Origin: [Actinomadura] parvosata subsp. kistnae | Lineage (GTDB): Bacteria > Actinomycetota > Actinomycetes > Streptosporangiales > Streptosporangiaceae | Direction: 5' to 3' | DNA: 64,000 nucleotides | NCBI RefSeq assembly: GCF_900323885.1 | Contig: NZ_OOHJ01000005.1 | Span: 62,001-126,000, forward strand | Shown here: piece after piece, positions 25,506-34,258 of the stretch | Layout: every line of letters starts with the position of its first letter | How positions within the stretch are numbered: the stretch's first letter is position 1 | Made by a program: the position numbers and the translations under genes | Notes under the pieces: model-generated | Told to the model about the DNA's origin: nothing | Databases searched by the model: none | What the model saw: the letters and a program-made list of their open reading frames with translations, nothing else

Positions 25506-26840
25506 TCAGGGGATGGGGGCGGGGTGGCGGGGGCGTAGGCCGTACAAGGCGATGAGGGCGCCGACGAGCGAGAAGGCGCCCGCCGTCAGGAACGCGATCG
25601 GGTACCCGCCCAAGCTGGTGACCGCGGCCAGGGTGGCGACGCCGATTCCGGCGCCGATCTGGACGGCGGAGGTGACCAGCCCGGAGGCCAGGCCCTGCTG
25701 CTCGTCCGGCAGCCCGGCGACGGCGGCGATGTTGAGGCTGGGGAACGACAGGCCGTTGCCGATGCCGTGCACGACCAGCGCGGGCAGCAGCACCGTCAGG
25801 TAGTCGCCGGCCTCCCCGGCGCGCAGGAACAGCAGGATGCCCGCGCCCTGGACGAGCAATCCGGCGGCGGCGACGCGGCCGAGGCCCCAGCGGGTGATCA
25901 GCCGGCCGGCGAGGTTGGCGGTGATGACGATGGCCGCGCCCATCGGGACGATCCCGAGCCCCGTCTCCAGCGGGCCGTAGCCGAGCCGGCCCTGGAGGTA
26001 GAGCACGGCGACGAACTGCCAGCCGATCGTGGCGCACGCCCAGGTCAGGGCCGCGAGGTTGGCGGCGGCGACCGTACCGGATCGGAAGATCTCCAGGGGG
26101 ACGAGCGGAGCGGGGCGCCGGCGTTCGATGGCCACGAACGCGCCGAGCAGCAGCACGGCCGCGGCGCCGGCCGGCCAGTTCCGCTCCGTCAGGGCGAACA
26201 CCAGCAGCAGCACCCCGCCGGTGACCGAGACGGCGCCGGCGGCGTCGAAACCTTCCCGCGCGCCGGCGGGACGCGCGCCGGACGGCAGGACGAGCGGCGC
26301 CAGGACGAGGACCAGCACGGCGACCGGGACCGGCAGGAAGAACACGAGCCGCCAGCTGATCTCGGTCAGCAGGCCCGAGGCGATGAGCCCGGCGGTGTAG
26401 CCGGTGGCGCCGGCCAGCGAGTAGACGCCCAGCGCCCGGTTGCGTTGCGGTCCCTCGGCGAACGTGGTGGTGATGAGCGACAGCGCGGCGGGCGCGGTGA
26501 GCGCGGCGGCGATTCCCTTGATCACGCGGGTGGCGACCAGCGGCCATCCCTCCGACAGCAGCCCGCCGGCCAGGCCGGCCGCCGCGAAGACCGCCAGGGA
26601 CAGCAGGAAGGTGCGGCGCCGGCCGAACAGGTCGGCGATCCGGCCGCCGAGCAGCAGGAACCCGCCGTAGGCGACGGCGTAGCCGGACATCAGCCACTGC
26701 AGGGTGCTGTCCGGCAGCGCCAGGTCCCGGCCGATGGCGGGCAGGGCCACGCCCATCAGCGACAGGTCCATCGAGTCGAGGAACACCGCTGCGCACAGCA
26801 GCACCAGGGCCGTTCGCTTGCGGCCATCGGTTCGGGGCAC
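25506..26840 (-). CDS. MFS drug exporter (EmrB/QacA-like, DHA2)
   Basis: A 444-residue multidrug exporter of the major facilitator superfamily with about 12-14 helices. The N-terminal motif is CAAVFLDSMDLSLMGVALPAIGRDL and the loop motif LGGRIADLFGRRR (motif A) follows. Start GTG 26840 has GGAGAG upstream; the longer frame to 27017 crosses the intergenic palindromes and is unlikely. Divergent from a MarR gene, so its expression is probably MarR-controlled. The nitroreductase follows downstream. Confidence 0.9.
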   Translation of the reverse strand: MPRTDGRKRTALVLLCAAVFLDSMDLSLMGVALPAIGRDLALPDSTLQWLMSGYAVAYGGFLLLGGRIADLFGRRRTFLLSLAVFAAAGLAGGLLSEGWPLVATRVIKGIAAALTAPAALSLITTTFAEGPQRNRALGVYSLAGATGYTAGLIASGLLTEISWRLVFFLPVPVAVLVLVLAPLVLPSGARPAGAREGFDAAGAVSVTGGVLLLVFALTERNWPAGAAAVLLLGAFVAIERRRPAPLVPLEIFRSGTVAAANLAALTWACATIGWQFVAVLYLQGRLGYGPLETGLGIVPMGAAIVITANLAGRLITRWGLGRVAAAGLLVQGAGILLFLRAGEAGDYLTVLLPALVVHGIGNGLSFPSLNIAAVAGLPDEQQGLASGLVTSAVQIGAGIGVATLAAVTSLGGYPIAFLTAGAFSLVGALIALYGLRPRHPAPIP

Positions 26841-26860
26841 GACCACTCTCCATCTGAGGA

Positions 26861-26912
26861 CAAACAGTTTGGTTGCAGACGATTGAGGACCGTACGCTCG
26901 AAAATCATCTGC
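26861..26912. promoter_or_regulatory. MarR operator candidates between MFS and MarR genes
   Basis: Perfect odd palindrome CAAACAGTTTG at 26861-26871, plus the inverted repeat GCAGACGATT / AATCATCTGC (26875-26884 and 26903-26912, one mismatch) in the divergent promoter region. Confidence 0.55.
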
Positions 26913-26976
26913 TGTCAAACGATTGGAGGAGAGATGATTGGTTGGGTAGGGTGGAGGCGGAGCGAAGAGGAGACCG

Positions 26977-27453
26977 ATGGCAACCGCGACCAAGACCGCC
27001 GACCGCGCACGACCCACCTACTTCCCGCGCCTCGCGGCCGAGCGGCTGGACATCGCGCTGTGCCGGGCCTCGTCCGCCGTGGCCCGCGCCGCGGACGCGC
27101 ACGCCGGCACGGAAGGGCTCGGGGTCGGGCAGCACCTCGTGCTCCAGATGCTCGACGCCGTCGGCCCCTGCTCCCAGCAGGTGCTCAGCGAGGAGCTGCG
27201 CATCGACCGCAGCGTCATGGTCAGCGTGTGCGACGATCTCGAACGGGAGGGTTTCGTCCGCAGGGAGCGCAACCCCCGCGACCGCCGCTCCTACGCCGTC
27301 ACCATCACCGACGCGGGCCGGCGGCGGCTGGACCGGGCGCAGGCGTCGATCCCGGCCTTCCTCGACGACACCTTCCACGCCCTCACCGCCGAGGAACGCG
27401 CCCAGCTCGGCACGCTCCTCGGCAAAGTGCTGGGCATCCCGGCCGCCGGCTGA
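26977..27453 (+). CDS. MarR family transcriptional regulator
   Basis: A 158-residue winged-helix repressor. Recognition region: CSQQVLSEELRIDRSVMVSV. Wing: RRERNPRDRRSYAVTITDAG. ATG 26977 follows AGAGGAGACC. Divergent from the MFS exporter and likely its repressor through the palindromes at 26861-26912. Its TGA directly abuts the stop of the convergent XRE gene (TGA then TCA, no spacer). Confidence 0.92.
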   Translation: MATATKTADRARPTYFPRLAAERLDIALCRASSAVARAADAHAGTEGLGVGQHLVLQMLDAVGPCSQQVLSEELRIDRSVMVSVCDDLEREGFVRRERNPRDRRSYAVTITDAGRRRLDRAQASIPAFLDDTFHALTAEERAQLGTLLGKVLGIPAAG

Positions 27454-28374
27454 TCAGCGCCGGGCGTCCGCCCGCTCCACGTGCGCGTCGCCGCCGGCAC
27501 GACTGGCACCCCGCCCCGCGTGCGGGTCGCCGCCGGCACCACTGGCACCCTGCCCCGCATGTGCGTCGCTGCCGGCGTCCAGGCCGGCCAGGAGCCGCAG
27601 GCCGTCGGCGGAGGGGCTGCCGGGGGCGGCCGAGAGCACCAGCAGCTCCAGGCCCGACTCGTCCGGCAGTGCGAAGTTCTCCTGGTGCAGCTCCAGCTCC
27701 CCGACCAGAGGATGCCGGTACGCCTTGCGCCCGTGCGTCCGCGCCCGCACGTCGGCCCGCGCCCACAGGCGGCGGAACCGCTCGCTGCCCATCGCCAGCT
27801 CCCCGATCAACGCGGCCAGCCGCGGATCGTCGGGATATTTGCCGGCCGCGAGGCGCAGGTGCCCGACCACGTCACGGGTGCACTGCTCCCAGTCGGCGTA
27901 CAGGCCGCGGCCGGCCTCCTCCAGGAAGATGTGCCGGGCCGTGTTCAGGCCCCGCATGGGGCGGCCGTACAGCAGCTCGGCCAGGCGGTTGCCGGCGGCG
28001 ACGTCGAGGCGGTGGTCGACGATCATCGCGGGCGCGTCGACGATCAGGCCGAGGACGCGGGCCAGCTCGGGGCGCAGCCGCCCGGTGGGCGACTTCACCT
28101 TCCTGCGCCGCTGCCGGGCCAGCCGGTAGAGGTGCTCGCGTTCGGTGTCGTCGAGCCTGAGGACCCGCGCGAGCGCGTCGAGCACCTGCTCCGACGGCTG
28201 CGTGGCGCGGCCCTGCTCCAGACGTACGTAATAGTCGACGCTCACCCCGGACAGGTGCGCGACCTCCTCGCGGCGCAGGCCCTGCACGCGGCGGCGGCTG
28301 TCGGCCGGGATGCCCGCGTCGGCGGGGTCGACCCGGGAACGGCGGGTGCGCAGGAAGCCGGCGAGATCGTCCAT
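27454..28374 (-). CDS. XRE-family regulator with MmyB-like ligand domain
   Basis: A 306-residue helix-turn-helix protein. The N-terminal XRE domain reads GLRREEVAHLSGVSVDYYVR then LEQGRATQPSEQ. The MmyB-like sensor domain follows (WARADVRARTHGRKAYRHP and LHQENFALPDESG). In the family these often control adjacent oxidoreductases, and here the quinone reductase at 28514 is divergent. ATG 28374 is chosen because MDDLAGFLRTRRSRV is the canonical start. The last 35 residues consist of an Ala/Gly/His repeat (DAHAGQGASGAGG type) that looks like an in-frame 3'-end expansion. Confidence 0.88.
   Translation of the reverse strand: MDDLAGFLRTRRSRVDPADAGIPADSRRRVQGLRREEVAHLSGVSVDYYVRLEQGRATQPSEQVLDALARVLRLDDTEREHLYRLARQRRRKVKSPTGRLRPELARVLGLIVDAPAMIVDHRLDVAAGNRLAELLYGRPMRGLNTARHIFLEEAGRGLYADWEQCTRDVVGHLRLAAGKYPDDPRLAALIGELAMGSERFRRLWARADVRARTHGRKAYRHPLVGELELHQENFALPDESGLELLVLSAAPGSPSADGLRLLAGLDAGSDAHAGQGASGAGGDPHAGRGASRAGGDAHVERADARR
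27482..27580 (-). repeat. ~48-bp in-frame repeat at the 3' end of the XRE gene
   Basis: Two to three units containing GCCGGCACCACTGGCACCC encode the repeated C-terminal residues of the regulator. Confidence 0.65.
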
Positions 28375-28513
28375 GAGTCCAGTATGCGCGCTGACCTGGG
28401 ATGCGAGGGTGGTCCTGCCATTACCAGGAAGTCCGTTCCGACGGAAGTGGCGTCCCTGAACGGCGGCCGTCCGGGCGTGCAGGATCGAAGCCGACCGGAT
28501 GAAGGAGTTCACC

Positions 28514-29293
28514 ATGAAGACGCTGATCGTCTATGCCCACCCGGAGCCGAAGTCGCTCAACGGCTCGCTCAAGGACCTGGCGGTGTCCACGCTGACGAAG
28601 GCGGGGCACGAGGTGCGGGTCAGCGACCTGTACGCGATGCGCTGGAAGGCCACCGTGGACGCCGCCGACTACGGCCCGTCCGCGTCGAGCCCGCTGAGGG
28701 TCCCCAAGGACTCGGGCCGGGCCTTCGAGACCGGCACCCTCACCCCGGACGTCCGTGCCGAGCAGGAGAAACTGCTGTGGGCCGACACGATCATCTTCCA
28801 GTTCCCGCTGTGGTGGTACACGATGCCGGCGATCCTCAAGGGCTGGGTCGACCGGGTCTTCACCTACCGCTTCGCGTACGGCGTCGGCGAGCACAGCGCC
28901 GTCAAGTACGGCGAGCGCTTCGGCGAGGGCACCCTCGCGGGCAGGCGCGCGCTGCTGTCGGTGACCGTCGGCGGCCCCGAGTCGCACTACGCCGAGCGCG
29001 GCATCAACGGCCCCATCGACGACCTGCTGTTCCCGATCCAGCACGGCATCCTGTACTACCCGGGGATCGAGGTGCTGCCGCCGTTCGTCCTGTACGGCAC
29101 GGACCGGACCACCGGCGACGACTGGCCGGACATCGCCAAGGCGTGGGAGCAGCGGCTGCTGACCTTGGAGACGACCGAGCCGATCCCGTTCCGGCGGCAG
29201 AACTTCGGCGACTACGAGATCCCGTCCCTGAACCTGAAGGAGGGGCTGGAGCCCGCGGGCCGCTCCGGTTTCCGGCTGCACGTGCGCGCCTAG
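28514..29293 (+). CDS. Flavodoxin-fold NAD(P)H:quinone oxidoreductase
   Basis: A 259-residue FMN/FAD enzyme of the NQO1/MdaB/KefF family, reducing quinones by two electrons. It shows the N-terminal VYAHPEPKSLNGSL phosphate-binding region, the FQFPLWWYTMPAILKGWVDR segment with the W-W-x-M-P-A-x-x-K-G-W-x-D-R signature, and VGGPESHYAERGINGP. ATG 28514 follows AAGGAG (28502-28507). Divergent from the XRE regulator, its likely controller. Confidence 0.92.
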   Translation: MKTLIVYAHPEPKSLNGSLKDLAVSTLTKAGHEVRVSDLYAMRWKATVDAADYGPSASSPLRVPKDSGRAFETGTLTPDVRAEQEKLLWADTIIFQFPLWWYTMPAILKGWVDRVFTYRFAYGVGEHSAVKYGERFGEGTLAGRRALLSVTVGGPESHYAERGINGPIDDLLFPIQHGILYYPGIEVLPPFVLYGTDRTTGDDWPDIAKAWEQRLLTLETTEPIPFRRQNFGDYEIPSLNLKEGLEPAGRSGFRLHVRA

Positions 29294-29325
29294 CCTGGGG
29301 GAAGGCCGGGGCCTTCCCCCAGGGA

Positions 29326-31638
29326 TCACTTCAGGCGCGGCAGCGGCACCTTCGACCAGTCGATGTCCGAGCCGAAGGAGAAGCTCGGGTAGGCGGGCTG
29401 GTTGTAGCCGGTCTGCTGGCGGGCCACCTCGACGCGGTACTGCGGGTCGTGCATGAGCGTGTACAGCTTCCTGTTCGTCAGCTCCGTGCTGACGTACATA
29501 CGGATCGCCGAGCTGTCGGCGGTACGCACCAGCAGCTCCTCCCGCCAGTCGCCGAGCACGTCGGCCACCAGGCCCGGGTTGCCCTTGGTCCAGTTGTTGG
29601 TCAGGGTGCCCTCGGCGGTCAGCAGCGTGCCGCGCCTGTAGTCGTCGATGGTCGGCGTCTGCAGGACGGTGGTGGCGGTGCCGTTGACGAGCTGGGTGGT
29701 CATGTCGGCGGCCCAGCGGATGCTCATGTTCGTGCCGGGCGCGTTGCGGCCGAGGTACTCGCCGCGCGCCGACCACAGCCCCGCCTGTACGGTCTGGTCC
29801 GGCGGCATCGACGACCACGACTCCAGCCCGCGGACGGCCGGGTCGATGTCGCCGACCATGCCGCGGCCGGTGTCCACGCCGCTGTAGCCGCCGTGGATGA
29901 CCTGGCCGGTGGCCGCGTCGCGCAGCGCCCAGCCGTACGGGGCGGAGCGGCCGCCCTCGTGCACCGTCCAGATCTCCAGGCCGGGCCGGTCGGGGTCGAA
30001 GTCGCCTACGTGGAGGGCGTCGCCGTGGCCGAGGCGGAGGTTCTGACCCGGGAATGCGCTTTCCGGAGGGGCCTGCGCAAAGGACGAATAGAGGAGACGG
30101 CCGTCGTCGTCGATGGTGGCGGCGCCGTACACGACCTCCTGCCGGCCGTCGCCGTCCACGTCGGCGACGCTCATCGAGTGGAAGCCCTGCGTGGTGAGCG
30201 TGGCGTAGGCCGGGTTGGTGCCGTCCACACCGTGCGGGCCCGAGTTGAACGGGTTGGGCATCGGCGCATGGCCGCTGTCGACGTACCAGCGCTCCTTGAG
30301 CCGCTTGCCGTTCCAGTCGTAGGCGACCAGCGTGGTGCGGGTGTAGTAGCCGCGCGCGAAGATCGCCGACGGGCGCTTGCCGTCGAGGTAGGCCACGGAC
30401 GACAGGAACCGGTCGACCCGGTTGCCCGGCTCGATCCTCGCCATCGCGTAGTCGCCCCACAGCAGGCCGTCGTCGCCGCGGCCCGGCTTGTAGTGGACGG
30501 TCTGCAGCTCCTTGCCGGTCGCGCCCTCGAACACCGACAGGTACTCGGGGCCGCTCAGCACGAACCCGTTGAACTCCCGCAGCCGGTTGTTGCCGCTGCG
30601 GCTCGGCGCGTAGACGTCGACGAAGTAGTTCGCCAGCTCGGTGGCATCGGCCTGTGAGAGCGGGTAGGTGTATTTCCGCTCGATGCCGAACGCCTCTTCG
30701 AGCGTGGCCGGCCAGCGACCGGCGACGACCTCCGGGTGCTCGTGCCATTTCGCGAACAACGCAACAACATGGTCGAAATAGTCTGCCGCGCTCTTCCGAT
30801 AATCGTCCGTATTCGCGTATCCGGCCTTCAGGTCCTCGCGCGGCATCGTGACGTACCGCTCCGACAGCACCCGGCCGTCCGGCCCGTAGCGGATGACCTT
30901 CGTGCCGGGGGCGGTCTTGAGCATCATCTCCGAACGGCCGTCGCCGTCGAAGTCGTAGACGAGGAACTGCGTGTAGTGGGCGCCCGAGCGGATGTTCACG
31001 CCCAGGTCGAGCCGCCAGCGCAGGGTGCCGTCCAGCTCGTACGTGTCCAGGTAGGTGTTGCCGGTGTAGCCGCGCTGCGAGACGTCCTTGGAGTTGGACG
31101 GGTCCCACTTGACCACGTACTCGTACTGGCCGTCGCCGTCCACGTCGCCCACGCTGAGGTCGTTGGCCGCGTACGTGTAGGCCTCGCCCATGGGGGTGAC
31201 GCCGTCGGCCGGTTTCTTCAGCGGGAGATTATAAAACGTTTTAAGCCAAGGCGTGGCCGGAGCGCTGCGGCGGTCCTCTCGGCCCTTGACGATCGGGGCG
31301 ACCCGGTACTCGGAGGTGGCCGTGCCGGCGGGGTCGCGGTAGTTGGTGCTGTCGGTCACCGTGGCGATCGGGCGGCCGTCGCGGTAGACGCGGAAGTTCG
31401 CGCCCGTCATGCCCGCAGTGCTGTGGCCGGTCACCTCGTCGCCCAGGAGGCGCCAGCTCAGGAAGACGCCTTCGCTGGTGGAGGCCGCCACCAGGCCGCG
31501 GTCCAGATGCTCCAGTTGTACACCGGCGCGGTGGGCGCCCGTGGCGGTGGCGGAGGCGGGGAGGGAGGTCAGTGGCAGGCAGAGCAGGGCGGCCAGCCCT
31601 GAGGCCAGCGTGCGGCGGATGCTGCTGGGGGGACTCAT
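29326..31638 (-). CDS. Rhamnogalacturonan lyase, polysaccharide lyase family 11, secreted
   Basis: A 770-residue extracellular enzyme cleaving rhamnogalacturonan I of pectin by beta-elimination. The signal peptide is residues 1 to about 30. A fibronectin-like N-terminal domain (SWRLLGDEVTGH) precedes an eight-bladed propeller with repeated calcium-binding blades such as VGDVDGDGQYEYVVKWDPSN, VYDFDGDGRSEMM, VADVDGDGRQEVV and VGDFDPDRPGLE. ATG 31638 follows GGAGCTCC. The frame open to 31737 crosses the promoter. Lies downstream of the DeoR gene on the same strand but has its own promoter and operator. A perfect palindrome sits inside the coding region at 31232-31243. Confidence 0.93.
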   Translation of the reverse strand: MSPPSSIRRTLASGLAALLCLPLTSLPASATATGAHRAGVQLEHLDRGLVAASTSEGVFLSWRLLGDEVTGHSTAGMTGANFRVYRDGRPIATVTDSTNYRDPAGTATSEYRVAPIVKGREDRRSAPATPWLKTFYNLPLKKPADGVTPMGEAYTYAANDLSVGDVDGDGQYEYVVKWDPSNSKDVSQRGYTGNTYLDTYELDGTLRWRLDLGVNIRSGAHYTQFLVYDFDGDGRSEMMLKTAPGTKVIRYGPDGRVLSERYVTMPREDLKAGYANTDDYRKSAADYFDHVVALFAKWHEHPEVVAGRWPATLEEAFGIERKYTYPLSQADATELANYFVDVYAPSRSGNNRLREFNGFVLSGPEYLSVFEGATGKELQTVHYKPGRGDDGLLWGDYAMARIEPGNRVDRFLSSVAYLDGKRPSAIFARGYYTRTTLVAYDWNGKRLKERWYVDSGHAPMPNPFNSGPHGVDGTNPAYATLTTQGFHSMSVADVDGDGRQEVVYGAATIDDDGRLLYSSFAQAPPESAFPGQNLRLGHGDALHVGDFDPDRPGLEIWTVHEGGRSAPYGWALRDAATGQVIHGGYSGVDTGRGMVGDIDPAVRGLESWSSMPPDQTVQAGLWSARGEYLGRNAPGTNMSIRWAADMTTQLVNGTATTVLQTPTIDDYRRGTLLTAEGTLTNNWTKGNPGLVADVLGDWREELLVRTADSSAIRMYVSTELTNRKLYTLMHDPQYRVEVARQQTGYNQPAYPSFSFGSDIDWSKVPLPRLK
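31232..31243. promoter_or_regulatory. Intragenic TAAAACGTTTTA palindrome in the lyase gene
   Basis: A 12-bp perfect palindrome in an AT-rich island about 400 bp inside the PL11 gene. Its CG-centred form is typical of LacI-family operators. The codons used (CTT AAA ACG TTT TAT AAT) are unusual for this genome. Confidence 0.45.
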
Positions 31639-31657
31639 CGTGAGGAGCTCCGCTTGA

Positions 31658-31671
31658 TTAAATCGATATAA
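31658..31671. promoter_or_regulatory. Operator-like TTAAATCGATATAA upstream of the lyase
   Basis: Near-perfect 14-bp palindrome centred on ATCGAT, between the -10 element and the start codon of the PL11 gene; a position suited to repression. Confidence 0.5.
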
Positions 31672-31682
31672 TTTTAGGTCGG

Positions 31683-31712
31683 AGAGTATTGGGTGCTTGT
31701 CAGGTATGTCAA
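31683..31712 (-). promoter_or_regulatory. Sigma-70-type promoter of the lyase gene
   Basis: Minus strand: -35 TTGACA (31712-31707), 18-bp spacer, -10 TACTCT (31688-31683), 45 bp upstream of ATG 31638. Confidence 0.6.
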
Positions 31713-31764
31713 GGCCCGAAGTTTCGGAATGGCCCATTGAATGGGTAATGGGAAAAGGCTTTTA

Positions 31765-31850
31765 TCAGGCGGGCTGTACCGGGATGCCGTCGGTGGCCGG
31801 GTGCTCGGCCGGGCTTTACGGGGCGAGCTGTACCGGGACGCCGGTGAAGC
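31765..31850 (-). repeat. Duplicated 3' end of the DeoR gene, with a second stop codon
   Basis: Beyond the DeoR TAA (31816-31818) the sequence repeats the last codons. The gene ends TGVPVQLAP-stop and the copy reads TDGIPVQPA-stop (TGA at 31767-31765) on the same strand. Confidence 0.7.
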
Positions 31851-32577
31851 CTGCCGGGACGCCGTCGGTCACCAGGCGCTCCGCCGCGTCCCAGCCGCAC
31901 ACCCGGATGGGGGCGCTCAGGGCGAACTTCCGGGCGTCGCCCACGACGATCGTCCTGCGGGCGATGGCGATGAGGCGCCGCTTCGTCTCGGCCTCGTACG
32001 GCGTCGCCCCGTACACGCCCGAACCGTCGAGCGCCGTCGCGGCCAGGAACAACGTCCGCACACTCAGGTGCTCCAGCGCCGCCAGCGTCTCGGGGCCGCC
32101 GAAGGAGCGGGTGTCGCGGCCGTACTGACCGCCGATGCCGATGAGCGTGATGTCCGGACGGGGCGCCAGCACGGCGATGGCGGGCAGCGAGTGAGTGATC
32201 ACCGTCAGGCCGGCGTCGGCGGGGAGCAGCTTGGCGATCTCCAGCGTCGTGGTGCCCGAATCGAGCGCCACGGCCGTACCGGGCTCCACGTGTGCGGCGG
32301 CCGCAATTGCGATCACGCGCTTGGCGTCCGCGGCCTGGGTGGAGCGGTCGGTGAACGGCGGAGCGGTCGCGTCCGCCGCCGTGGCGCCGCCACGCACGGC
32401 CCTGATCAGGCCGTCCTCGGCCAGTCTGCGTAGGTCGCGGCGGACCGTGTTGGACGAGACGCCCAGATGGGTCACCAGGTCGGCGGCGGAGACGTATCCG
32501 TCCAGCTCGACGCGGCGCAGGATCGCCTCACGGCGGTGCGGGGCCGAGGTGTAGCGGAGGGTGCCTTCGCTGCTCAT
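31816..32577 (-). CDS. DeoR family transcriptional regulator
   Basis: A 253-residue repressor. The N-terminal HTH is REAILRRVELDGYVSAADLV then THLGVSSNTVRRDLRRL. The phosphosugar-sensing domain has VALDSGTTTLEIAKLL and KRRLIAIARRTIVVGDARKF. ATG 32577 gives the usual N-terminus, without a ribosome site, so the message may be leaderless; a start at 32616 is possible. Divergent from the kinase-aldolase-racemase operon, which it very likely controls through the inverted repeat at 32598-32617. Confidence 0.92.
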   Translation of the reverse strand: MSSEGTLRYTSAPHRREAILRRVELDGYVSAADLVTHLGVSSNTVRRDLRRLAEDGLIRAVRGGATAADATAPPFTDRSTQAADAKRVIAIAAAAHVEPGTAVALDSGTTTLEIAKLLPADAGLTVITHSLPAIAVLAPRPDITLIGIGGQYGRDTRSFGGPETLAALEHLSVRTLFLAATALDGSGVYGATPYEAETKRRLIAIARRTIVVGDARKFALSAPIRVCGWDAAERLVTDGVPAGFTGVPVQLAP

Positions 32578-32597
32578 GTGAGCATTATGGCGCAAAG

Positions 32598-32617
32598 GTT
32601 GGCAGTTTTCCGCCAAC
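32598..32617. promoter_or_regulatory. DeoR operator candidate GTTGGC(N8)GCCAAC
   Basis: Perfect 6-bp inverted repeat in the divergent promoter. A TATAGT hexamer at 32627-32632 may be the -10 of the kinase operon. Confidence 0.6.
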
Positions 32618-32638
32618 TTCTGGACTTATAGTGACAAC

Positions 32639-32828
32639 ATGACGTCGCAACCGTTGACCGCTGGGAGGTGGCGACGTGACGCCGCAATGGTGGGGATCGG
32701 CAGGTGCCGCCATGATGCCGCGACCGCTGACGGCCGGGAGAGCGCGCGTCATGACGTCGCAAGCGCTGACCGCTGGCTCGTGGCGGCGTGACGTCGCAAG
32801 CGCTCACGGGTGGGAAGTGACGGCATGA
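32639..32828 (+). repeat. Tandem copies of the kinase start region with bridging micro-ORFs
   Basis: The first codons of the kinase (MTPQVLTAG) recur upstream as MTSQPLTAGR (ATG 32639), MPRPLTAGR (ATG 32715), MTSQALTAG (about 32751) and a GTG-started TSQALTGGK (GTG 32788). The frame from ATG 32639 runs 50 codons to a TGA overlapping GTG 32788. The frame from ATG 32712 runs 38 codons to a TGA overlapping the kinase ATG. Confidence 0.85.
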
Positions 32829-34258
32829 CGCCGCAAGTGCTCACCGCCGGGATCGACGTGGGTACCACTCACGTCAAGGTGGGCTGCTTCGACGAGCGGG
32901 GCCGCTGCGTGGCCGCCGTGCGGCGGGCCACGCCTCGCGACTTGCCCGCCCTCGTCGCCGCAGTCACGCAGGGGCTGGAGGAGTGCACCGAACGGGCTGG
33001 ACGGGCGCCCCAGGCGATCGGCATCGCGGGCATGGCCGAGACCGGCGTGCCGCTCGACGCCGCCGGGCAGCCGCTCACCCCGCTGCTGTGGTGGAACGAC
33101 CCTCGGGGCGCGGCCGAGCTGGCCGAGCTGGGCCTGGATCCCAAGATGCTGTACGCCCGGACCGGGCGGTGGCCGGACGCCAAGGCTCCGCTGGCCAAGT
33201 GGTTGTCGCTGCGACGCCACGCGCCCCAGGTGCTGCGGGCGATGCGGTGGTGGGCGAGCGTGCCGGACGCGGTGGCGTACGCGCTGACGGGCCAACTCCG
33301 CACCCACGCCACGCTCGCGGCCCGCACCCTGGGCTACTCCGTCGAACACGCGGACTACGACGCGGAACTGCTCGCCCTCGCCGGGCTGAGCCGCGAGCGG
33401 ATGCCCGCCGTGCACGCGGCGGTCGAGCCGGTCGGCGGGGTCGTGGCGCGAGTACGGGGCGTGCCGCCCGGCACGCCGGTGGTGGTCGCCGGACATGATC
33501 ACGCGGTGGGGGCGTGGGCGGCGGGCGTGCGACGACCGGGGGACGTGGCCGACTCCCTCGGGACGGCCGAGGCCATACTGGCACCCTCGGCCGAGCGGCC
33601 CGATCCTGGCGCGGGACTGGCGCTGGGGGTGACGGCCGATCCGTCGCTGGACGGGGCCCGTACGGTGCTGGTGGGCGGGCTCGCGACAAGCGGCGCGGTG
33701 GTGGACTGGCTACTCGGCCTGCTCGCTCCCGTCGCAGCGGAGGCGAGTGGGTACGCGGCGCTGCCTCGGCTGCTCGCGGACGTACGGCTGCCGACCGGGA
33801 TCGTGGTCGAGCCGTACCTGCGCGGCCGGGCGGCCCCCGCGCCCGACCGGGAGCGGCGGATGACGTGGGCCGGGATCGGCGCCGAGCATGGCGTCGGTGA
33901 CCTGCTGGCCGCCGCCGTCGAAGGGACGTGCCTGCACACCCGCTGGATCCTCGACGAGCTCACCGCCCTCACCGGCACCGCTCCCGAACGCGTGGCCGTC
34001 TTCGGTGGCCAGGTCAGGATCCCCCTCTGGATGCGGGTCAAAGCGGCCGTGTCGCCCGTGCCCGTCGAAGTGATCAGGGCCGATGACGCCGTGTGCGCCG
34101 GGGCCGCGCTCGTCGCCGGGCAGGTGGGCGGGTCGCTGGACGACGTTCCCGTGCTGCCCAGGGAGCACCTGCCGCCCGATCCCGAGCTGCAGGCCGCCTA
34201 CCTGCCTCTCTACGACCAGTTCCGCACCCGATCGTCGCAACGACAGGAGCACGCATGA
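32825..34258 (+). CDS. FGGY-family carbohydrate kinase
   Basis: A 477-residue sugar kinase with the FGGY ribokinase-like two-lobed fold. The first lobe begins AGIDVGTTHVKVGCFD, and the C-terminal ATP-binding lobe includes VFGGQVRIPLWMRVKAAVSP and DDAVCAGAALVAG. ATG 32825 is set by alignment of the first strand. Its TGA overlaps the aldolase ATG (ATGA at 34255). Sugar unknown: a kinase feeding a LacD-like aldolase suggests a ketose or modified sugar phosphate cleaved to two three-carbon or smaller units. Regulated by the divergent DeoR. Confidence 0.88.
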   Translation: MTPQVLTAGIDVGTTHVKVGCFDERGRCVAAVRRATPRDLPALVAAVTQGLEECTERAGRAPQAIGIAGMAETGVPLDAAGQPLTPLLWWNDPRGAAELAELGLDPKMLYARTGRWPDAKAPLAKWLSLRRHAPQVLRAMRWWASVPDAVAYALTGQLRTHATLAARTLGYSVEHADYDAELLALAGLSRERMPAVHAAVEPVGGVVARVRGVPPGTPVVVAGHDHAVGAWAAGVRRPGDVADSLGTAEAILAPSAERPDPGAGLALGVTADPSLDGARTVLVGGLATSGAVVDWLLGLLAPVAAEASGYAALPRLLADVRLPTGIVVEPYLRGRAAPAPDRERRMTWAGIGAEHGVGDLLAAAVEGTCLHTRWILDELTALTGTAPERVAVFGGQVRIPLWMRVKAAVSPVPVEVIRADDAVCAGAALVAGQVGGSLDDVPVLPREHLPPDPELQAAYLPLYDQFRTRSSQRQEHA

